This document shows, piece by piece, positions 28,726 to 35,051 of a stretch of DNA of 35,051 nt. The notes under the pieces are model-generated. The model was not told the DNA's origin and searched no databases. It saw only the letters and a program-made list of their open reading frames with translations. Numbering within the stretch: position 1 is the stretch's first letter; each line of letters begins with the position of its first letter. Where the stretch lies: contig QZLD01000188.1 in the NCBI GenBank assembly GCA_004796385.1, positions 1 through 35,051 of the forward strand, read 5' to 3'. This stretch comes from Gammaproteobacteria bacterium (GTDB lineage Bacteria; Pseudomonadota; Gammaproteobacteria; QZLD01). Made by a program: the position numbers and the translations under genes.

Positions 28726-29441
28726 TCGAGGGCTTTTACTTGAAAGCTAAAGCGCAAACTAAAGTTGCGGCCATTGTTCCTGCTAGGTCTGGATCAAAAG
28801 GATTTCCAGGCAAGAATATAGCCGAAATAAATGGCAAAACTCTGATTGAGTATGCCATTGAGAGCGGGGTGAGTTCGACAGCAGTTGATAAGGTATTTAT
28901 CTCAACGGACTCAAAACAGTATGAAGATATTGCCCAAAGAGCTGGTGCAGCTAGCTTAGGTTTAAGGCCAGAAGATCTTGCAAGTGATAGTGCTAAAACA
29001 GTAGATGTTATTCTTGAGATGCTAACGCATGATCAGATGTCTGATTTCACTCATGTAGTTCTTTTGCAGCCGACATCCCCAATTCGTCCCAAAGGTTTAA
29101 TTGATGAGGCAGTTTCACTTAGCCTGTCCTTTTCTGAATCAGTTGTTACGGTTGCAAAAGTCGAAGATCCTCACCCATATAAAATGAAGAGGATTGTTGA
29201 TGGTGTTCTGGAGCCATTTTTGCCTGATGGCATATCAGAGATTCCACGGCAGAAGCTCCCTATAGCTTATGAATTAACAGGAGCTATTTATGTTACACCT
29301 GTTTTATCTTTAGCTGAAAAGAGGTCTTTTTTTTCTGAGAATACTATTCCTTTGGTTTGCGAGGATTTTGTTAATATTGATTCAGAGAAAGACTTTCTGT
29401 TTTTGGAGTTTCTGGTTAAAAACGGGAAGGTTGAAGTTTAG
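28722..29441 (+). CDS. CMP-nonulosonate synthetase, NeuA family (cassette 2)
   Basis: AAIVPARSGSKGFPGKNIAEINGKTLIEYAIES, VFISTDSKQYEDIA, LLQPTSPIRPKG, RQKLPIAYELTGAIYVTP. TTG start. Confidence 0.88.
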   Translation: MIEGFYLKAKAQTKVAAIVPARSGSKGFPGKNIAEINGKTLIEYAIESGVSSTAVDKVFISTDSKQYEDIAQRAGAASLGLRPEDLASDSAKTVDVILEMLTHDQMSDFTHVVLLQPTSPIRPKGLIDEAVSLSLSFSESVVTVAKVEDPHPYKMKRIVDGVLEPFLPDGISEIPRQKLPIAYELTGAIYVTPVLSLAEKRSFFSENTIPLVCEDFVNIDSEKDFLFLEFLVKNGKVEV

Positions 29442-30653
29442 ATGAAAGTTGATTTTTTATTCTTGGTTGAGCATGAAGATCGAGAGCTATCGGTAGTAAA
29501 AGAAATATGCAAACTTTTGCGAAACAAAGGGTTTAGTTCAGTTGTCCTATCTGCAGAGTTTCATTGTCACCTATTCAGGTGTTATAAACCGCAGTGCGTT
29601 GTATTCCCGTATGCGACTGACTCAGATAATTGGCTCGTTAAATTTTTTTCCGCAAAAAAAGACTCCCCAGCATTTGTAACATTAAATTGGGAACAGCTTC
29701 TTAGCAATGCTAATAAGGCATTTAAAAGGCCAAGGGGTGAATTGATTCAAAAGCATTTTTATCACTTGGCATGGAGTGATGATTTTAAAAGTTTCTTGGT
29801 TGAGTCTGGTGTTGCAAAAGAAAATGTTGAAGTGCTTGGTAATCCTGCTGTTGAGCTACTCTATAGAGCTTGTCAGAACAATGAATATTGGAATGGCAAA
29901 TTAAGAGATAGCTATTATATTGCTAAAGATAAAAAGATAGTCTTTTTACCTATGAACTATGGGTGGGCTTTTTTTAGTGATGGTAAAATAAAAGCTAAAA
30001 TAGAAATGGGGTATGATAAAAATGTTGCCTGGGAGTATCGAGATTATTCTCAAAAGTGTCTTAAGGCCTTTGTTGGTTTTATACATGAAGTTTCAAAGAA
30101 TACCTCTTTGCACTTGGTGATAAGGCCCCACCCATCTATATCGATTGAGCAGTATTTTGAAATATTTGATAATCAAGGGCATGATATCAGGAAGGTAAAT
30201 AATATTACTCTAACCAAAGAATATACAATAAAAGAGTGGATAGCAGCTTCTGATGTAGTCGGTAGTTCCTGGAGCACTTCAGTTTGGGATGCAGTCTGCA
30301 TTGGCAAAAATGGTTTTCTTTATACCCCGTATGACCGTCCAAAGTGGTTGGAAACGAGTTGGAATAATAAAGTTCCAAATATCGATAAAGCAGAAGACGT
30401 TGAGCAAGTTATGAGCGCTTCCTTGGAGCCAGAAGTTGCTCCTGATACCATAATTGGGTTTATATCTGAATGGCTGGTAGACATATCTTTAAAAGGTGTA
30501 CATGCGGAATTAAAGTCTAAGAATGAAGCAAGGCTGATCGGATATTTGGTGAGGAGCAGGTTAAGGGATATATCGATGAAGTATCTTGGTGGGTATAAGA
30601 TACAAAAGGGGCTTCAAAGAGATTACTTTGAGCCAATTGAATATTTAAGTTAG
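29442..30653 (+). CDS. GT-B-like surface-carbohydrate protein, candidate nonulosonate transferase (unassigned)
   Basis: LHLVIRPHPSISIEQYFEIF (HP motif), WIAASDVVGSSWSTSVWDAVCIGKNGFLYTP (S-S/T motif); directly after the cassette-2 neuA. Confidence 0.6.
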   Translation: MKVDFLFLVEHEDRELSVVKEICKLLRNKGFSSVVLSAEFHCHLFRCYKPQCVVFPYATDSDNWLVKFFSAKKDSPAFVTLNWEQLLSNANKAFKRPRGELIQKHFYHLAWSDDFKSFLVESGVAKENVEVLGNPAVELLYRACQNNEYWNGKLRDSYYIAKDKKIVFLPMNYGWAFFSDGKIKAKIEMGYDKNVAWEYRDYSQKCLKAFVGFIHEVSKNTSLHLVIRPHPSISIEQYFEIFDNQGHDIRKVNNITLTKEYTIKEWIAASDVVGSSWSTSVWDAVCIGKNGFLYTPYDRPKWLETSWNNKVPNIDKAEDVEQVMSASLEPEVAPDTIIGFISEWLVDISLKGVHAELKSKNEARLIGYLVRSRLRDISMKYLGGYKIQKGLQRDYFEPIEYLS

Positions 30654-30697
30654 TGATAGATTGTTGGGTAGTCTAAATATTGAGAGTTGATAGCAGA

Positions 30698-31537
30698 ATG
30701 AATTTCACAGTATTGATGAGTGTATATTATCAAGAAGAGCCAAGGTTTCTTGATGAATCTTTGCAAAGTATATTTGATCAAACCCTTCCTCCTACCGAAG
30801 TAATTTTAATTGAAGATGGTCCTCTGACAAATGAGTTGGACAAAGTTGTCGATTCATGGTGTGAGAAAGAAAAATCTCTAAAGGTTGTTAAGCTTGATCA
30901 AAATAAAGGTCTGGGTGAAGCTCTTAGAATAGGAATGGGATATTGCTCCCATGCCATAATAGCTAGAATGGATAGTGACGATATTTCATGCAAGGATAGG
31001 TTTGAAAAGCAGATAAAGTTTTTACAAGATAATCCTGAGATCGATGTTGTTGGTAGTGATATTGCAGAGTTTAATAATGATCCGGCTGAAACTATTGCTG
31101 TTAGAAGAATGCCTTGTGAACACGGTCAAATTTCTGCAACAGCAAAAGTTCGCTGCCCTATGAATCATGTGTCAGTTATGTTTAGAAAGGAACAGGCTAT
31201 TTCTGCAGGAAGTTATGTGCTTATAACCGCAGGAGAAGATTATTATCTATGGGTAAGGATGATTCAGGCGGGGGCAAAATTTGCGAATATTCCTGAGTCA
31301 TTAGTGCATGTCAGAGTTGGTAGTGGGATGCTAGGCCGAAGAGTTGGTTTCAAATATTTGAAGGGAGAAATTAAGCTGCACACTATATTTTTTAAGACAG
31401 GTTTTTTGACGTTATTTGAGTATTTAAGAAATATTATGATTCGCGCAGTTATGAGATTTTTACCAGGCAAGTTGATGTCAAATTTTTATTCTTTTTTGCG
31501 TAATGATCGTATTCAGGGATTCTTGGCTGATAGATGA
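30698..31537 (+). CDS. Family 2 glycosyltransferase (GT-A)
   Basis: FTVLMSVYYQEEPRFLDESLQSIFDQTLPPTEVILIEDGPL, LDQNKGLGEALRIGM, ARMDSDDIS. ATG at 30698 preferred over TTG at 30680. Confidence 0.92.
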   Translation: MNFTVLMSVYYQEEPRFLDESLQSIFDQTLPPTEVILIEDGPLTNELDKVVDSWCEKEKSLKVVKLDQNKGLGEALRIGMGYCSHAIIARMDSDDISCKDRFEKQIKFLQDNPEIDVVGSDIAEFNNDPAETIAVRRMPCEHGQISATAKVRCPMNHVSVMFRKEQAISAGSYVLITAGEDYYLWVRMIQAGAKFANIPESLVHVRVGSGMLGRRVGFKYLKGEIKLHTIFFKTGFLTLFEYLRNIMIRAVMRFLPGKLMSNFYSFLRNDRIQGFLADR

Positions 31538-31567
31538 AATAAAATGCGTTGGCGAGTTTAAAGTGTA

Positions 31568-32128
31568 ATGAAAAGAATATTTGATTTAATCTTAGGCATA
31601 ATTATTGCAGGTATACTGTTTCTGCCTATGGTGCTTATTGCTTTTGCTGTCAAAGTTACATCAAAAGGCCCAGTTTTATATTGGTCTGACAGAGTAGGCT
31701 TGGATAATGTGATTTTCAAGATGCCAAAGTTTCGAAGCATGGTTATTGGAACCCCCGCAGTGGCAACGCACCTATTGGATCGTCCAGAGAGTGCGCTAAC
31801 CCCAATTGGGGGGTTCATTAGGAAGACCAGTCTTGATGAGCTTCCTCAGCTCTGGTGTGTTATTCGAGGTCAGATGAGTTTTGTGGGGCCACGGCCAGCG
31901 CTGTATAATCAAGAAGATTTAATATCTTTAAGGACCAAGAAAGGTGTGCATAGGTTTCTTCCAGGAATAACTGGTTGGGCCCAAGTGAATGGAAGAGATG
32001 AGCTGCCAATAGAAATAAAGGTTGATTATGATGCAGAATATGCCCTGAATTATGGCTTTTTGTTAGATATGAAAATATTATGGACCACTTTCATAAAGGT
32101 TCTTAAGCATGATGGTGTTTCTCATTAG
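31568..32128 (+). CDS. Monotopic phosphoglycosyl transferase, PglC/WbaP catalytic-domain type
   Basis: KRIFDLILGIIIAGILFLPMVLIAFAVKVTSKGPVLYWSDRVG, FKMPKFRSM, GGFIRKTSLDELPQLWCVIRGQMSFVGPRPAL, PGITGWAQVNGRD. Confidence 0.93.
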   Translation: MKRIFDLILGIIIAGILFLPMVLIAFAVKVTSKGPVLYWSDRVGLDNVIFKMPKFRSMVIGTPAVATHLLDRPESALTPIGGFIRKTSLDELPQLWCVIRGQMSFVGPRPALYNQEDLISLRTKKGVHRFLPGITGWAQVNGRDELPIEIKVDYDAEYALNYGFLLDMKILWTTFIKVLKHDGVSH

Positions 32129-32181
32129 ATTTGGTGTGTGAGGTTTAATTTGTGCTTAACAGTATTAAGGGGTAAAACAAA

Positions 32182-34164
32182 GTGAGGTTAAAAGTGCCTT
32201 TCACAAATTGGCTGTTAAGCTTGCCGCGCACATATAAAAGTTTGTTGTTTCTTGTGCATGATATTGTGTTGCTGCCTTCTGCTCTTTTTGTCGCATGCTT
32301 TCTTACGACCGGTGGTTTAGCTTTATCTCAAACCATCCCATGGCATATTTATTATTCCTTTCCTTTTGTGGCTAGCCTATTCTTTCTAAAGTTTGGTTTG
32401 TATAGAGCAGTTGTTCGTTATATAGGGTATAAGGCAATTGTTTCAATTGGCTCTGCTGTAACAATTGCGATAATTTGGCTATATGCAAGTACCATATTAT
32501 TCCACAATAACTTTATTCCAAAGCGTGTATTTGTGATTTCTTGGCTTCTTTCGATAGTTTTTGTTGGTGGAAGTAGGCTTCTGGCATGCCAGCTGATTGA
32601 GATGACAGAAGGATCATCAAAAACTAAAGGTGGCAAGGAGTCTATAAAACGCATAGCAATATTCGGTGCTGATTCAACAGGTGTTCGTCTTTGCCGGTAT
32701 ATTAGAAAGCTAAAAGATTATCGTCAGGTCGCTTTTTTTGATGAGGATAAAAAGCTTGTTGGCTGCTCAATTGACGGCATTCAGGTAATGTATCCAACAA
32801 ATCTGTCCGAAATTTGTGGCAGGCTAAAGTTAGATGAAGTATTCCTGGCTATGCCAAATATCGAAAAGCAAAAAAGGAAAAAGATACTTGAGCAATTGCT
32901 TGAGTGTGGGATTAGGGTCAAAACTGTTCCAGGCTTTGCCGGGATTATTTCTGGAGAAGCTAGAGTTGAAGAATTAAGAGAGATATCTGTAGATGATATA
33001 TTGGGAAGGGATACAGTTCTTCCTAGAAAAGAGTTGCTAAGCGGGTGCATACAAGCCAAGACAGTATTGGTTACTGGCGCAGGAGGGTCTATCGGCTCAG
33101 AACTATGTCGACAAATAGTCATGTTAGGACCCCAAAAGCTGATCCTATTTGAAATTTCTGAATTCGCTCTATATAAGATTGAATCCGAGCTCAGGTCAAT
33201 GGTGGAAAAAGAATATTCTATTGATATTGAGATAATTGCACTGCTTGGCTCAGTGCAGCAAAAAAAACGACTTGCTCAGGTTATGAAAGCATATAGGGTG
33301 CAGACGGTCTATCATGCCGCCGCCTACAAGCATGTTCCAATAGTTGAGCATAATCCGATCGAGGGAGTTAGAAATAATATTTTTGGGACTCTTAATGCAG
33401 TGGCTGCTGCTGATGAGGCAGAGGCAGAGACGTTTATTTTAGTTTCTACTGATAAGGCGGTGAGACCCCAAAATATTATGGGGGCAACAAAAAGATTTGC
33501 AGAGTTGATTTTGCAGGGTATTTCTCAGACTGGAACTAAGACTAAGTATTGCATGGTAAGGTTTGGCAATGTCCTTAATTCATCTGGTTCGGTTGTTCCT
33601 TTATTTAGTAAGCAAATTGAAAACAAAGAGCCTGTTACTGTTACTCACCCAGAGGTAACTCGATACTTTATGACTATTCCAGAGGCTGCGCAGTTGGTCT
33701 TGCAGGCTGGGTATATTGCTAAGGGTGGTGATGTTTGTGTATTGGATATGGGGGGACCGATTAAGATTCTTGATCTGGCTCGCAAGATGATTGCTCTAAG
33801 TGGTTATAAAGAGAAAACGACTGGTTCAGATGGTGATATTGAAATCAAAATTGTTGGTTTAAGACCTGGTGAAAAATTATACGAGGAACTTCTGATTGGT
33901 GAGAATGTGTCAGGTACTGAACACCCGCTAATTATGAGGGCTGAGGAATCATATGTTTCATGGGATGAGCTCCATAAAGTAATTGATGATTTAGATGTGT
34001 GCTGCCATAATACGGATGTTAAGGGGGTAAGGGATGTTTTGCTTTCAGTGGTTTCTGGTTATGAGCCTCAATGTGATATTCAGGATAGGTTGTGGCTAGA
34101 AGCAAATTCAAAAGAGCAAAATAAGATTATCCCGTTTGAAGTATCTTCATCAAGGGAAGTTTAG
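32182..34164 (+). CDS. Membrane-associated NDP-sugar 4,6-dehydratase, WbpM/PglF/FlaA1-like
   Basis: Four N-terminal hydrophobic helices, Rossmann-like IAIFGADSTGVRLCRYI, then VLVTGAGGSIGSELCRQIV, YHAAAYKHVPIVEHNPIEGVRNN, STDKAVRPQNIMGATKRFAE. GTG start. Confidence 0.93.
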   Translation: MRLKVPFTNWLLSLPRTYKSLLFLVHDIVLLPSALFVACFLTTGGLALSQTIPWHIYYSFPFVASLFFLKFGLYRAVVRYIGYKAIVSIGSAVTIAIIWLYASTILFHNNFIPKRVFVISWLLSIVFVGGSRLLACQLIEMTEGSSKTKGGKESIKRIAIFGADSTGVRLCRYIRKLKDYRQVAFFDEDKKLVGCSIDGIQVMYPTNLSEICGRLKLDEVFLAMPNIEKQKRKKILEQLLECGIRVKTVPGFAGIISGEARVEELREISVDDILGRDTVLPRKELLSGCIQAKTVLVTGAGGSIGSELCRQIVMLGPQKLILFEISEFALYKIESELRSMVEKEYSIDIEIIALLGSVQQKKRLAQVMKAYRVQTVYHAAAYKHVPIVEHNPIEGVRNNIFGTLNAVAAADEAEAETFILVSTDKAVRPQNIMGATKRFAELILQGISQTGTKTKYCMVRFGNVLNSSGSVVPLFSKQIENKEPVTVTHPEVTRYFMTIPEAAQLVLQAGYIAKGGDVCVLDMGGPIKILDLARKMIALSGYKEKTTGSDGDIEIKIVGLRPGEKLYEELLIGENVSGTEHPLIMRAEESYVSWDELHKVIDDLDVCCHNTDVKGVRDVLLSVVSGYEPQCDIQDRLWLEANSKEQNKIIPFEVSSSREV

Positions 34165-34165
34165 C

Positions 34166-35051
34166 ATGTTAATACCAACAATAATCTCAGGCGGAGCAGG
34201 AACGCGCCTTTGGCCAGTTTCTAGAGAAACAGACCCTAAACCATTTATGCAGTTGCCAGATAGTGAATCAATTATCGGCAAAACCTTTTCTCGCGCAGCT
34301 AATCTTTCTGCTGTTGAGTCAATTCTTGCAGTAACCAACCAAAACTATTTCTTTCGTACCCGTGAGGAGTTTGAAAAGCACTGTGATGGTGTTAAGCTGG
34401 ATTTTGTGCTGGAGCCTTTTGGGAAAAATACAGCCCCTGCTATAGCAGCTGCAGCTTTACGGGTAAAGGAACAGTTTGGTGATGGTGCGGTAATGCTGGT
34501 GTTACCAGCAGATCACCTTATCCCGCAGCAGGATATCTTTCAGCAGGCAGTTAATAGCGCGGTAGAGCTTGCTGAAAAGGATATGCTGGTTACCTTCGGT
34601 ATTGAGCCAACCCATCCAGAGACTGGGTTTGGGTATATTGAAAAGGGTTGCTCGATTTCAGAGGCTGGTTGCCAGGTATCTCGTTTTGTGGAAAAGCCAG
34701 ACCTGCAAAAGGCCCAGGAGTATCTAAATTCCGGTAAATTTGTCTGGAATTCCGGTATGTTCTGCTTTAAGGCAGATGCCTTTTTGGAAGCGTTGAAACA
34801 AAATTCACCTGAGATATTTGAGCAAATTAGCAGCTGTTGGGAACAGACAGATACAGATAACTCTCCGCTTGTTTTAGACCCAGAGTCACTAAAGCAGGTT
34901 GAGGGAGACTCTATTGATTATGCTGTCATGGAAAAAGCGGATAATGTTGCTGTGGTATCTGCTGCATTTGAGTGGAATGATATAGGCTCATGGACAGCTC
35001 TTGCTGAAGTGTTTGATGTAGATAGTAAAGGCAATGCAGTTGATGGTGATG
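34166..35051 (+). CDS. manC: Mannose-1-phosphate guanylyltransferase (ManC/CpsB-like), truncated by the window end
   Basis: My translation from ATG at 34166: MLIPTIISGGAGTRLWPVSRETDPKPFMQL..., EPFGKNTAPAIAAAAL, LPADHLI, FVEKPDLQKAQEYL, WNSGMFCF, FEWNDIGSW. Open to the end of the window; absent from the supplied ORF track. Confidence 0.93.
   Translation, partial: MLIPTIISGGAGTRLWPVSRETDPKPFMQLPDSESIIGKTFSRAANLSAVESILAVTNQNYFFRTREEFEKHCDGVKLDFVLEPFGKNTAPAIAAAALRVKEQFGDGAVMLVLPADHLIPQQDIFQQAVNSAVELAEKDMLVTFGIEPTHPETGFGYIEKGCSISEAGCQVSRFVEKPDLQKAQEYLNSGKFVWNSGMFCFKADAFLEALKQNSPEIFEQISSCWEQTDTDNSPLVLDPESLKQVEGDSIDYAVMEKADNVAVVSAAFEWNDIGSWTALAEVFDVDSKGNAVDGD

Noticed and set aside
29327-29334. T8 tract in the cassette-2 neuA as a second phase-variation site (also A8 near 33260)
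   Set aside because: A/T runs of this length are common in AT-rich coding DNA and far less persuasive than the G10 tract.
31800-31815. Palindrome CCCCAATTGGGG within the PglC/WbaP-like gene
   Set aside because: Inside the conserved TPIGGFIRKTSLDELPQ coding segment; explained by codons, no sign of regulatory function.

Overview
The window is a large surface-polysaccharide (O-antigen or capsule type) biosynthesis locus, probably gammaproteobacterial. It has two same-direction gene runs with one inverted gene between them. Run A (about 166-13520) encodes a Wzz-like chain-length regulator, a three-gene module of unknown function (1035-3383), a Wzx-like flippase, five glycosyltransferases, a Wzy-like polymerase with an in-frame G10 tract, a UDP-glucose dehydrogenase-like protein and a phosphomannomutase. 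A WecA-like gene lies on the minus strand (13627-14661). Run B (14964 to the end) holds a full legionaminic-acid-type cassette with PtmE/PtmF/PtmA-like genes. It continues with a GT-B-like protein, a second flippase, a second and divergent NeuB/NeuC/NeuA-like cassette, another GT-B-like protein, a GT2, a PglC/WbaP-like initiating transferase, a WbpM/FlaA1-like dehydratase and a truncated ManC. The strongest second-look items are: (1) the G10 tract in wzy, where either a +1 or a -1 slip gives early termination, making it a candidate phase switch; (2) two nonulosonate pathways side by side, each followed by an unassigned GT-B-like protein that may be its transferase; (3) the uncharacterised three-gene putative toroid/beta-sandwich module next to wzz; (4) a hairpin-repeat array with covarying stems just upstream of wzz. 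All product calls come from reading protein motifs by eye. No database searches were run.
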